DNA from: an uncultured bacterium
GTDB taxonomy: Bacteria > Bacillota > Clostridia > Oscillospirales > Acutalibacteraceae
DNA: 8,410 nucleotides
Direction: 5' to 3'
NCBI GenBank assembly: GCA_905215855.1
Contig: CAJMRT010000062.1
Coordinates: 1 to 8,410, forward strand
Position 1 is the first letter of the stretch, and every line of letters starts with the position of its first letter. The position numbers were made by a program, and so were the translations under genes. Of the stretch, positions 1 through 6,252 are shown piece by piece. The notes under the pieces are model-generated. The model had not been told where the DNA came from. It made no database searches and saw nothing but the letters and a program-made list of their open reading frames with translations.

Positions 1-450
1 GAGTGCAAGACCGTCAGCTTTTACAACAACGGGAGCAGTATTTTCGTTCTTTATATAGTCAATTGCTTTCTGAGCGTCATTGAATACTTCATACTTTGCA
101 GTAGGTATGCCGTATTTCTTCATGAGATTTTTTGAGAAAACCTTTGACGCCTCAATAATAGCGGCATTTGCATTAGGACCGAATGCTCTGATTCCAGCCT
201 CCTGCATAGCGTCAACCATACCGTCAGCAAGCGGATCATCAGGAGCTACAAAAACGAGGTCAATTGCATTGTCCTTTGCAAACTTAACCATATTTTCTTT
301 ATCCATAACTCCGATATTAACAAGCTCGGCATCTCTTGAAATACCGCCGTTGCCGGGAGCGCAATAAAGCTTTGTGCATTTAGGACTTTCAAGAAGCTTT
401 TTAATTAAAGCGTGCTCTCTGCCGCCCGAACCAATCATTAAAATTTTCAT
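1..450 (-). CDS. purD: Phosphoribosylamine--glycine ligase (GAR synthetase), N-terminal part, runs off left edge
   Basis: The first 150 codons of an open frame that leaves the window at base 1. The N-terminus starts MKILMIGSGGREHAL, the hallmark of GAR synthetase, which joins glycine to phosphoribosylamine using ATP (second step of IMP synthesis, cytosolic). Further family marks are CAPGNGGISRDA (about residues 30-41), FVAPDDPLADGMVD (about 62-75), FGPNANAAIIEASK (about 84-97) and the beginning of the ATP-grasp domain with VVVKADGLA near the edge. The full protein is usually about 420 residues, so roughly 270 are missing here only because the window ends. The ATG at 450 has a good AGAGGT ribosome site at 457-462, six bases upstream. 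It lies 13 bases after the stop of the AICAR formyltransferase gene, so it is the next gene of the purine operon. No defect is seen in the visible part. Confidence 0.97.
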   Translation of the reverse strand, partial: MKILMIGSGGREHALIKKLLESPKCTKLYCAPGNGGISRDAELVNIGVMDKENMVKFAKDNAIDLVFVAPDDPLADGMVDAMQEAGIRAFGPNANAAIIEASKVFSKNLMKKYGIPTAKYEVFNDAQKAIDYIKNENTAPVVVKADGLAL

Positions 451-463
451 AACCGCACCTCTA

Positions 464-1642
464 TCAGTGATGGAAAAGACGAATACCCGTAAATGACATT
501 GTCATATTGTACTTATTGCAGGTTTCAATAACATTATCATCACGAATTGAACCGCCCGGCTGTGCAACAAATTTAACACCTGAACGCTTTGCTCTTTCGA
601 TATTATCGCCAAATGGGAAAAATGCGTCAGAGCCGAGTGAAACACCGTCAAACGTTGCAAGCCAAGCCTTTTTCTCTTCCTTTGTAAGAGGTTCGGGCTT
701 AGTTTTGAAGAACTGCTGCCATATACCGTCAGCAAGCACATCCTCATAATCATCAGAGATGTAAACATCAATAGTGTTATCTCTGTCAGGACGGCGGATG
801 TTGTCAACAAACGGAAGGTTCATAACCTTCGGATGCTGTCTGAGATACCAGATATCAGCCTTATTGCCTGCAAGTCTTGTGCAGTGAATTCTTGACTGCT
901 GACCTGCACCTACACCGATTGCCTGACCGCCCTTTGCGTAGCAAACAGAATTAGACTGAGTATATTTAAGAGTAATAAGAGCAACAAGAAGGTCACGCTT
1001 AGCATCCTCTGTAAAATTCTTATTATCTGTTACAATGTTCTGAAGGAGCATTTCTTCGTCAATTTTGAGTTCATTTCTGCCCTGTTCAAATGTAATGCCG
1101 AAAACATCCTTATGCTCAATAGGAGCAGGAACATAGTTCGGGTCGATTTTTACGACATTATAATTGCCTTTCTTTTTTGACTTGAGGACTTCAAGAGCCT
1201 CGGGAGTATAGTCAGGAGCAATAATACCGTCAGAAACCTCTCTCTTGAGGAGAATTGCAGTCTGAACATCGCAAGTATCGGAAAGAGCCACCCAGTCACC
1301 GTATGACGACATTCTGTCTGCACCTCTTGCCATTGCATATGCGCTTGCAATCGGAGAAAGTTCAAGGTCATCTACAAAGTAGATTTTCTTGAGTGTGTCA
1401 GAAAGCTCAGTTGCAACTGCCGCACCGGCAGGACTTACATGCTTGAATGACGCAGCTGCAGGAAGACCTGTTGCGGCTTTGAGTTCCTTTACGAGCTGCC
1501 ATGAGTTAAATGCATCAAGAAAGTTGATGTAACCGGGTTTGCCGTTGAGAACCTCAACAGGAAGATCTTTGCCGTCCTGCATGAAAATTCTCGAAGGCTT
1601 CTGATTCGGGTTACAGCCGTATTTTAAAGCAAGTTCGTTCAT
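464..1642 (-). CDS. purH: Stand-alone AICAR formyltransferase (PurH C-terminal function only)
   Basis: Transfers a formyl group from 10-formyl-tetrahydrofolate to AICAR, giving FAICAR, the next-to-last step to IMP. The protein has 392 residues and consists only of the transformylase domain. The N-terminal MGS-like IMP cyclohydrolase domain of ordinary PurH (about 520-590 residues) is absent. The start at 1642 is well placed, so this is a natural single-domain protein and not a fragment. Visible marks are KYGCNPNQKPSRI at the N-terminus, SFKHVSPAGAAV (Lys67-His68, the catalytic pair of the family), RGADRMSS (106-113), REVSDGIIAP, KYTQSNSVCYAK (Asn231), GQQSRIHCTRLAG, SDAFFPFGDN, AQPGGSIRDD and a RLFHH C-terminus. 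From memory, several of these resemble the animal enzyme more than E. coli PurH. A Met three codons earlier (1651) abuts the ribosome site and is less likely. The gene lies 26 bases after the IMP cyclohydrolase gene, its functional partner. Confidence 0.96.
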   Translation of the reverse strand: MNELALKYGCNPNQKPSRIFMQDGKDLPVEVLNGKPGYINFLDAFNSWQLVKELKAATGLPAAASFKHVSPAGAAVATELSDTLKKIYFVDDLELSPIASAYAMARGADRMSSYGDWVALSDTCDVQTAILLKREVSDGIIAPDYTPEALEVLKSKKKGNYNVVKIDPNYVPAPIEHKDVFGITFEQGRNELKIDEEMLLQNIVTDNKNFTEDAKRDLLVALITLKYTQSNSVCYAKGGQAIGVGAGQQSRIHCTRLAGNKADIWYLRQHPKVMNLPFVDNIRRPDRDNTIDVYISDDYEDVLADGIWQQFFKTKPEPLTKEEKKAWLATFDGVSLGSDAFFPFGDNIERAKRSGVKFVAQPGGSIRDDNVIETCNKYNMTMSFTGIRLFHH

Positions 1643-1650
1643 TGGATTCA

Positions 1651-1656
1651 TCCTTT
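1651..1656 (-). promoter_or_regulatory. Ribosome binding site deciding the start of the AICAR formyltransferase
   Basis: The minus strand reads AAAGGA here, eight bases before the ATG at 1642. The other in-frame ATG at 1651 overlaps the last base of this site, so it leaves no spacer. This favours the shorter protein beginning MNELALKYG. Confidence 0.75.
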
Positions 1657-1668
1657 CCGAAAAATAAA

Positions 1669-2385
1669 TTAGTTGTTTTTATTGATAATTCTTGACTCTG
1701 CCTTATTTGAAGCAATGTCAATATAGCGTACAAAAAGTGAAACCTTGTTATCCTCATTGAGAGAATTCCAGATTTTCTCGGCGAATGTGTCAATATCATC
1801 GTTACCGATTTCTACGAGTATAGGTTCACCCTCAAAGCTCGGAAGCGGATTGCCGTCACTCATATATGTGTGAATGAATCTGCCAAGACCGTTTATCGGC
1901 TTGTCATATGTAAATGTGTATCTTTCGCAACAATCAGGATTGCAGTCTGCACTTTTGAGAATTGACATTGCATAGTTCATCTTGCCGTCTTCGCACTCAA
2001 CGATACCTGAAATTCGTGGAGTGTAGTTAGGACCGTCAGGTTCAAATTCTCTTGTTGTGAGCGACTGTTCAAATGTCTGACCTTCATTCATAAGATCATA
2101 AACAGTATCTGTCTGGTCACCGTTAGTAACGATAGTTTTGTTGCCGAGAACTCTTACGGGAGAATAGATGATAAGTGACGGATCAACAAGCTTTGACGGA
2201 TCAAAAGCCTGAGTTTTGATGCCGTCCTCGGTTTCTGCAAACACTCTGTTTCTGCTGTTTTCGCTTCTGCCCATAATGAAGTATGCAATAACAGCCTTTG
2301 AGCCGTCTGCACTTTTGCCGATTACAATGCCTCTGCCAGGATATGAAGTTGAAGCAATGTCATTGTAAAGTGATACAGGTTTCAT
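1669..2385 (-). CDS. purO: IMP cyclohydrolase, PurO-like family
   Basis: A 238-residue protein of the PurO-type IMP cyclohydrolase family (Pfam IMP_cyclohyd), which closes the ring of FAICAR to IMP, the last step of the pathway. The fold is unrelated to the cyclohydrolase domain of bifunctional PurH. Family marks are YPGRGIVIGKS (15-25), IAYFIMGRSENSRNR (33-47, arginine-rich substrate region), VTNGDQTDTV (86-95), NYTPRIS (120-126) and GRFIHTY with GNPLPSFEGEP towards the C-terminus. A small cysteine group (Cys148, Cys152, Cys153) sits in the middle; its role is unknown to me. The start at 2385 has a strong GGAGG at 2392-2396, six bases upstream and inside the 12-base gap after purN. Position directly before the stand-alone AICAR formyltransferase supports the assignment: together they replace PurH. 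The symbol purO follows the archaeal name; bacterial members are often annotated only as IMP cyclohydrolase. Confidence 0.92.
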   Translation of the reverse strand: MKPVSLYNDIASTSYPGRGIVIGKSADGSKAVIAYFIMGRSENSRNRVFAETEDGIKTQAFDPSKLVDPSLIIYSPVRVLGNKTIVTNGDQTDTVYDLMNEGQTFEQSLTTREFEPDGPNYTPRISGIVECEDGKMNYAMSILKSADCNPDCCERYTFTYDKPINGLGRFIHTYMSDGNPLPSFEGEPILVEIGNDDIDTFAEKIWNSLNEDNKVSLFVRYIDIASNKAESRIINKNN

Positions 2386-2397
2386 ATTTTTCCTCCG

Positions 2398-3024
2398 TTA
2401 GTCAAGAATTTCGGTTTTATTGTCTTTTACTATAATTTTATCTTCGCAGAAAAGCGAAACTGCCCTTGGAAGAATCTTCCATTCAGCCTGTTCCATAACT
2501 CTTTTCTGAAGAATTTCGGGTGTGTCGCCGTTCTGAATTTCAACGGCTTTCTGAATGATAATGGGACCGCCATCGCACACTTCGTTTACAAAATGTGCGG
2601 TAGCACCCGTTACCTTGACGCCTCTGTTAAGAGCCTCCTCATGAACTCTGAGTCCGTAATAGCCCTCGCCGCAGAATGACGGAATAAGCGACGGATGGAT
2701 ATTGATTATTCTGTTTTCAAAAGCAGAAATAAACCGCTTTCCGAGAATAGTCATAAATCCCGCAAGAACAACAAGGTCAACATCCTTGGATTTCAAAAGC
2801 TCGGTTATAGCAGAATCATACTCATCAAATTCGTCATAGTCTTTTCTTCTGATAACTTCCGTAGCAATCGAGTTGTTTTTTGCTCTTTCAAGTGCGTAGG
2901 CATTTGGATTTGATGATACAACGAGGGAGATTTTTCCGTTTTTGATTTCTCCCCTATTTTGAGCATCAATAAGTGCCTGAAGATTTGTGCCGCCGCCCGA
3001 CACAAGAACTGCAATATTTTTCAT
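2398..3024 (-). CDS. purN: Phosphoribosylglycinamide formyltransferase (GART)
   Basis: Makes FGAR from GAR with 10-formyl-tetrahydrofolate (third step). The protein has 208 residues, a normal length. It opens with VLVSGGGTNLQAL (6-18), the phosphate-binding segment, continues with DLVVLAGFMTIL (83-94), and carries the catalytic core INIHPSLIPSF (107-117, with Asn108 and His110) and HFVNEVCDGGPII (144-156, with Asp151). These match the Asn-His-Asp triad of the family. The segment after PSF, reading CGEGYYGLRVHEEAL, is slightly longer than in the E. coli enzyme; I recall similar loops in clostridial relatives. The start ATG overlaps the purM stop by one base (TAATG). The nearest GGAG is 13 bases upstream, so translation is probably coupled to purM. 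Confidence 0.97.
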   Translation of the reverse strand: MKNIAVLVSGGGTNLQALIDAQNRGEIKNGKISLVVSSNPNAYALERAKNNSIATEVIRRKDYDEFDEYDSAITELLKSKDVDLVVLAGFMTILGKRFISAFENRIINIHPSLIPSFCGEGYYGLRVHEEALNRGVKVTGATAHFVNEVCDGGPIIIQKAVEIQNGDTPEILQKRVMEQAEWKILPRAVSLFCEDKIIVKDNKTEILD

Positions 3025-4061
3025 TATTCAAACACTACTCCGTCATTACCGCTGATTACTTCACCGAGTACAACAGCGTCTTCACCGTTATCCGCAAGAA
3101 CTTCAAGAGCCTTGTCTGCATCTTCCTTGGCAACGGCGATTATCATACCTACACCCATATTGAATGTGTTGAACATATCGTGCTCGGGGATATTACCTAC
3201 TCTCTGCATAAGCTTGAAAATAGGAAGAACAGGAATGTTTTCCTTTTTGATTTTGGCAGAAAGACCATCTGTAAGCATACGGGGAATGTTTTCATAGAAA
3301 CCGCCGCCAGTGATGTGTGAAACAGCCTTTACATCAACCTTATCCATAAGAGCAAGAAGAGGCTTTACATAAATTTTTGTAGGAGTGAGCAATGTTTCAC
3401 CGAGAGTTTTGTCAAGTTCGGGATACTCGGCATTGATTGTTTCTTCGTTAATGTCAAAGATTTTTCTAACGAGTGAGAAACCGTTTGAATGAACACCTGA
3501 AGAACGGAGTCCGAGAAGAACATCACCCTCGCTAAGTTTTGAACCGTCAATCATCTTTGGCTTGTCTGCAATGCCAACGCTGAAACCTGCAACATCATAT
3601 TCATCAACAGGCATAAGACCCGGATGCTCTGCAGTTTCTCCGCCGATAAGAGCACAGCCTGACTGAACACAACCCTCAGCAATGCCTGAAACGATTTCAG
3701 CAACTTTTTCGGGATAGTTCTTGCCGATTGCGATATAATCGAGAAAGAAAAGCGGCTTTGCGCCACAGCAGATTACATCGTTTACACACATTGCAACTGC
3801 GTCAATACCGATTGTGTCATGCTTGTCAAGAAGAAAAGCAAGTTTGATTTTTGTGCCTACACCGTCAGTACCGCTGACAAGTACAGGTTCTTCCATATCT
3901 TTAAAATTAGGGGCAAAAAGTCCGCCAAAACCGCCGATGCCTGAAATAACACCGTCAATTTTTGTGCGTGCCACATGCTTTTTCATAAGCTCTACAGACT
4001 TATAGCCTGCTGTTACATCAACACCTGCCGCTTTGTAGCTTTCGGAAAAGCTGTTGTTCAT
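3024..4061 (-). CDS. purM: Phosphoribosylformylglycinamidine cyclo-ligase (AIR synthetase)
   Basis: Closes FGAM to AIR with ATP (fifth step). The protein has 345 residues, the usual size for PurM, with the two-domain PurM/SelD-like ATPase fold. Marks are SYKAAGVDVTAGYK (8-21), PVLVSGTDGVGTKIKLAF (59-76, nucleotide and phosphate site), GIDAVAMCVNDV (85-96), FFLDYIAIGK (105-114), LIGGETAEHPG (138-148), DVAGFSVGI, LRSSGVHSNGFSLVRKI and HITGGGFYENIPRM. I chose the ATG at 4061 over the in-frame GTG at 4070 because the GGAG ribosome site at 4070-4073 is eight bases before the ATG but touches the GTG. The gene lies 13 bases downstream of purF and overlaps purN by one base. It is intact. Confidence 0.97.
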   Translation of the reverse strand: MNNSFSESYKAAGVDVTAGYKSVELMKKHVARTKIDGVISGIGGFGGLFAPNFKDMEEPVLVSGTDGVGTKIKLAFLLDKHDTIGIDAVAMCVNDVICCGAKPLFFLDYIAIGKNYPEKVAEIVSGIAEGCVQSGCALIGGETAEHPGLMPVDEYDVAGFSVGIADKPKMIDGSKLSEGDVLLGLRSSGVHSNGFSLVRKIFDINEETINAEYPELDKTLGETLLTPTKIYVKPLLALMDKVDVKAVSHITGGGFYENIPRMLTDGLSAKIKKENIPVLPIFKLMQRVGNIPEHDMFNTFNMGVGMIIAVAKEDADKALEVLADNGEDAVVLGEVISGNDGVVFE

Positions 4062-4069
4062 TGTAATCA

Positions 4070-4073
4070 CTCC
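4070..4073 (-). promoter_or_regulatory. Ribosome binding site deciding the purM start
   Basis: GGAG on the minus strand, just behind the purF stop (TGA at 4075-4077) and eight bases before the ATG at 4061. The in-frame GTG at 4068-4070 shares a base with this site and would have no spacer, so the ATG is the better start. Confidence 0.7.
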
Positions 4074-4074
4074 G

Positions 4075-5529
4075 TCACTTTCTGTTAATTTTTTTAGCGT
4101 ATTTATCTACAAAGATTGTTCTCGGAATTTCAGCGTCATAGCTGCCCGTGAAACAACCATCACAGAATTCTATATTTGCACCCTCAGCAATTTTTCTGAG
4201 GCTGTTTATACTGAGATAACCAAGTGAATCTGCACCGATATATTCACAGATTTCACTTGTTGTCAACTTGTTTGCAATAAGACTTTCTTTATCGTGAATA
4301 TCCACACCAAAGTAGCACGGACATACAAACGGCGGTGAGCTGATGAGCATATGTACCTCGGCAGCTCCTGCCTCACGCATAAGACGAACAATATGCTTTG
4401 AGGTTTCACCTCTGACAATTGAGTCGTCAATAATAACAACTCTCTTGCCCTTAACATTAGCCTTCAAAGCTGTAAGTCTTGTTCTGAGAAGTCTTTTCTT
4501 TTTATCTTTACCCGAGCCTACTGTTCTGCCGATATATTTATTCTTGACAAAACCTGTGCTGAAAGGAATACCCGAAGCCTTTGCATATCCCTGTGCGGCA
4601 ATAAGTCCCGAATCGGGAACACCGCACACCATATCTGCCTCAATCGGGAACTCGTCATAAAGAAGTTCACCGGCTTTGAATCTTGCATTATGTACGCAGA
4701 CACCGTTGATTACGCTGTCGGGTCTTGCGATATAGACATATTCAAAAAGGCAGAAAGATGTTTTATCGGGCAAAAGCTTTAATTTGTAGCTGTGAAAGCC
4801 TTCTTCGTCAACTACTACCATTTCACCCGGCTCAACATCACGGACAAATTCACCGCCGAGACTGTCGATAACACAGCTTTCGGAAGTGAAAATCCAGCTG
4901 TTTTTGAGTTTGCCGATACAGAGCGGACGGAATCCGTGCATATCACGAAAGCCGATAAGACGGCTCGGTGCGCAAATTACAGTTGAGTAAGCGCCTTTGA
5001 GCTTTCTCATTGAAGAAAGAACAGCATCTTCAAGCGTGTCTGTTACACATCTTTCGGTTGCGATAACATACGCCATAATTTCAGCATTAGAATTGGACTG
5101 AAAAACAGCGCCGCCCGTTTCAAGCTCCTGCCTTATTTCATTGAAGTTTGTAATTGAGCCGTTGTTTGCAATACCGATTGAACCCTGAATATATCGCATA
5201 ACAAGCGGCTGGTTAGATGCACGGTCGAGTGATTCCGAAGAAGTATAACGGACATGACCGACGGCAATCTTACCATTCGGAAGTTTTTCAAGTGCTTTGG
5301 GTGTAAAAATCTCGGACACCATACCGAGTTCCTTGACAGTTGTAAATTCACCGTCTTTATTCACGGTGATACCCGCACTCTGCTGTCCTCTGTGCTGAAG
5401 GCTGTAGAGTGCGTCATTTGCGGCGGCAACAACATCGATATCGTCATCATTACGGTAAATACCGAACACACCGCACTCGTCATTTACTTTGTCAAGTTTT
5501 GTGTCAATATCTACATAGTTCTTAATCAA
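4075..5529 (-). CDS. purF: Amidophosphoribosyltransferase with propeptide and Fe-S cysteines
   Basis: First committed step of purine synthesis: PRPP plus glutamine gives phosphoribosylamine. The protein has 484 residues. An 18-residue propeptide ending NDE precedes Cys19 in the motif CGVFGIY; in the B. subtilis type such a peptide is cleaved so the cysteine becomes the N-terminal nucleophile of the glutaminase domain. Other glutaminase marks are LQHRGQQSAG (44-53), GHVRYTSS (91-98) and IANNGSITN (120-128). The phosphoribosyltransferase domain carries FEYVYIARPDS, CGVPDSG and the PRPP site VVIIDDSIVRGET (364-376). Cys260, Cys405, Cys456 and Cys459 fall where B. subtilis PurF binds its [4Fe-4S] cluster, which suggests an oxygen-sensitive enzyme. 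The loop after YIGRT (332-336) is unusual, with GSGKDKKKRLLR in place of the common FIxPxQ form. The start is a TTG overlapping the purE stop. It is the only standard start codon between an in-frame TAA and Cys19. Confidence 0.97.
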   Translation of the reverse strand: MIKNYVDIDTKLDKVNDECGVFGIYRNDDDIDVVAAANDALYSLQHRGQQSAGITVNKDGEFTTVKELGMVSEIFTPKALEKLPNGKIAVGHVRYTSSESLDRASNQPLVMRYIQGSIGIANNGSITNFNEIRQELETGGAVFQSNSNAEIMAYVIATERCVTDTLEDAVLSSMRKLKGAYSTVICAPSRLIGFRDMHGFRPLCIGKLKNSWIFTSESCVIDSLGGEFVRDVEPGEMVVVDEEGFHSYKLKLLPDKTSFCLFEYVYIARPDSVINGVCVHNARFKAGELLYDEFPIEADMVCGVPDSGLIAAQGYAKASGIPFSTGFVKNKYIGRTVGSGKDKKKRLLRTRLTALKANVKGKRVVIIDDSIVRGETSKHIVRLMREAGAAEVHMLISSPPFVCPCYFGVDIHDKESLIANKLTTSEICEYIGADSLGYLSINSLRKIAEGANIEFCDGCFTGSYDAEIPRTIFVDKYAKKINRK

Positions 5530-6023
5530 AGCTCTGCCACCTTAGCCTGCATTGCCTTGTCTTTTTCGGCAACGCCTTTTTCCATATCAGCTTTCATATT
5601 TTCAAGCTTCTCTGCAAGAGAATCGTCGGAAAGTGCGAGCATTTCAACGGCAAGAATTGCAGCGTTAGCCGCACCGTCAACTGCTACTGTTGCAACCGGA
5701 ATTCCTGTAGGCATCATAACTGTTGCAAGAAGAGCATCCATACCGTCAAGCTGAGCCGACTTACATGGGATTCCTATCACAGGAAGGGTTGTTTTTGCCG
5801 CAAGAACACCTGCGAGATGTGCCGCCATACCTGCTGCGGCAATGATTACGCCAAAACCGTTCTTTTTAGCCTCTGCCGAAAACTTAATTGCCGCATCGGG
5901 AGTACGGTGTGCGCTCATTACATGAACCTCATACTCTACGCCAAATTCTTTGAGTTTACTGACAGCCTTTGATACTACGGGGAAATCACTGTCGGAGCCC
6001 ATAATAATTGCAACCTTTTTCAT
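5526..6023 (-). CDS. purE: N5-carboxyaminoimidazole ribonucleotide mutase (AIR carboxylase catalytic subunit)
   Basis: Forms CAIR in the sixth step. The protein has 165 residues, a normal PurE length. Class I marks are IIMGSDSDFPVV (6-17), MSAHRTP (36-42, His39 matching the catalytic histidine of E. coli PurE), an AAHLAG loop (67-72) and the later segment DGMDALLATVMMPTGIPVATVAVDGAANA. The AHRT motif argues against the animal-like class II, which has AHKT. Class I enzymes normally use N5-CAIR made by PurK, but no purK is in the window. A basic/acidic helical tail ends the protein. The ATG at 6023 is the only good start: an in-frame TGA lies at 6030-6032. Its ribosome site GGAAAGG (6036-6042) is rather far away, at 12 bases, and merges with a structured leader. 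The last codon and stop overlap the purF start (TTGA). This is the first gene of the operon. Confidence 0.96.
   Translation of the reverse strand: MKKVAIIMGSDSDFPVVSKAVSKLKEFGVEYEVHVMSAHRTPDAAIKFSAEAKKNGFGVIIAAAGMAAHLAGVLAAKTTLPVIGIPCKSAQLDGMDALLATVMMPTGIPVATVAVDGAANAAILAVEMLALSDDSLAEKLENMKADMEKGVAEKDKAMQAKVAEL
5537..5543 (-). promoter_or_regulatory. Ribosome binding site for the TTG start of purF
   Basis: The minus strand reads AAGGTGG, seven bases before the TTG at 5529. The site lies inside the last codons of purE. It supports the TTG start, which no ATG or GTG can replace in this frame ahead of the catalytic cysteine. Confidence 0.65.
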
Positions 6024-6141
6024 AATTACTCATAGCCTTTCCGCCCACTTGATAAATTGCCGCAAAAACCGTGCCGTGGGCAGACAAAGTCAGGACAAAT
6101 ATGCCAATTTATGCTTTGAATCGACATAAATAAAGCATTAC
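6024..6141 (-). ncRNA. Purine-operon leader with possible pseudoknot, candidate cis-regulatory RNA
   Basis: The untranslated leader of the purE operon, from the predicted transcription start near 6141 to the base before the purE ATG. Three pairings are visible on the minus strand. First, ATGCTTT (6138-6132) pairs with AAAGCAT (6117-6111), seven pairs. Second, ATAAATTG (6112-6105) pairs perfectly with CAATTTAT (6059-6052). Third, CTGCCCAC (6083-6076) pairs with GTGGGCGG (6048-6041), eight pairs with one G-U. The second and third cross each other, so together they form an H-type pseudoknot with a three-base CAA linker. The last strand ends in the first two G of the GGAAAGG ribosome site, so folding could control purE translation. 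The first and second pairings compete for two bases. I see no purine-riboswitch, PRPP/ykkC or ZTP consensus. The structure is inferred by eye and a ligand is unknown. Confidence 0.42.
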
Positions 6142-6147
6142 TAATTA

Positions 6148-6176
6148 ATTATATAAAAAAATCGGTTAAAATTCAA
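6148..6176 (-). promoter_or_regulatory. Promoter of the purine operon
   Basis: A -35 box TTGAAT (6176-6171), a 17-base spacer and a perfect -10 box TATAAT (6153-6148) on the minus strand form a near-consensus housekeeping promoter. Transcription would start near 6141. Just upstream, an A/T-rich stretch (about 6187-6203) could act as an UP element. It is flanked by GGCG (6208-6205) and CGCC (6186-6183), an inverted repeat that might be an operator, though this is weak. No CGAA-type PurR box pair as in Bacillus is seen. Confidence 0.78.
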
Positions 6177-6208
6177 TAGTCAGGCGAAATTATTTTTAAA
6201 ATACCGCC

Positions 6209-6243
6209 AAAAAGCAAAAAGTGACTGTGCAAAGCATAGCCAC
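6209..6243 (-). terminator. Intrinsic terminator after the membrane-protein gene
   Basis: On the minus strand GTGGCTATGC (6243-6234), a TTT loop, and GCACAGTCAC (6230-6221) form a ten-position stem with one G-U and one A-C mismatch. TTTTTGCTTTTT (6220-6209) follows directly. It starts about ten bases after the stop codon of the gene at 6253-7764 and lies about 33 bases upstream of the purine promoter, so it separates the two transcription units. Confidence 0.8.
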
Positions 6244-6252
6244 TTCATGATA

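Noticed and set aside
80..367. Plus-strand open frame of 95 codons near the left edge
   Set aside because: It is antisense to purD, whose minus-strand frame reads a clear GAR synthetase N-terminus through the same bases.
464..1651. Truncated or decayed bifunctional purH
   Set aside because: The frame is intact, has its own ribosome site, begins exactly at the transformylase domain, and a separate PurO-like cyclohydrolase gene precedes it.
2973..3320. Overlapping plus-strand open frames of 112-115 codons
   Set aside because: Both are antisense to the purM/purN junction, have no family marks and no convincing ribosome site. They are shadows.
5254..5754. Open frame of 166 codons on the plus strand
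   Set aside because: It lies antisense across the end of purE and the start of purF, shows no recognisable family, and is Ser/Ala-rich as expected for a shadow of a coding strand.
6024..6252. Purine (guanine/adenine), PRPP/ykkC or ZTP riboswitch in front of purE
   Set aside because: These would be the expected elements, but I could not find their conserved core segments on the minus strand of this gap. The pairings seen form a pseudoknot of a different layout.
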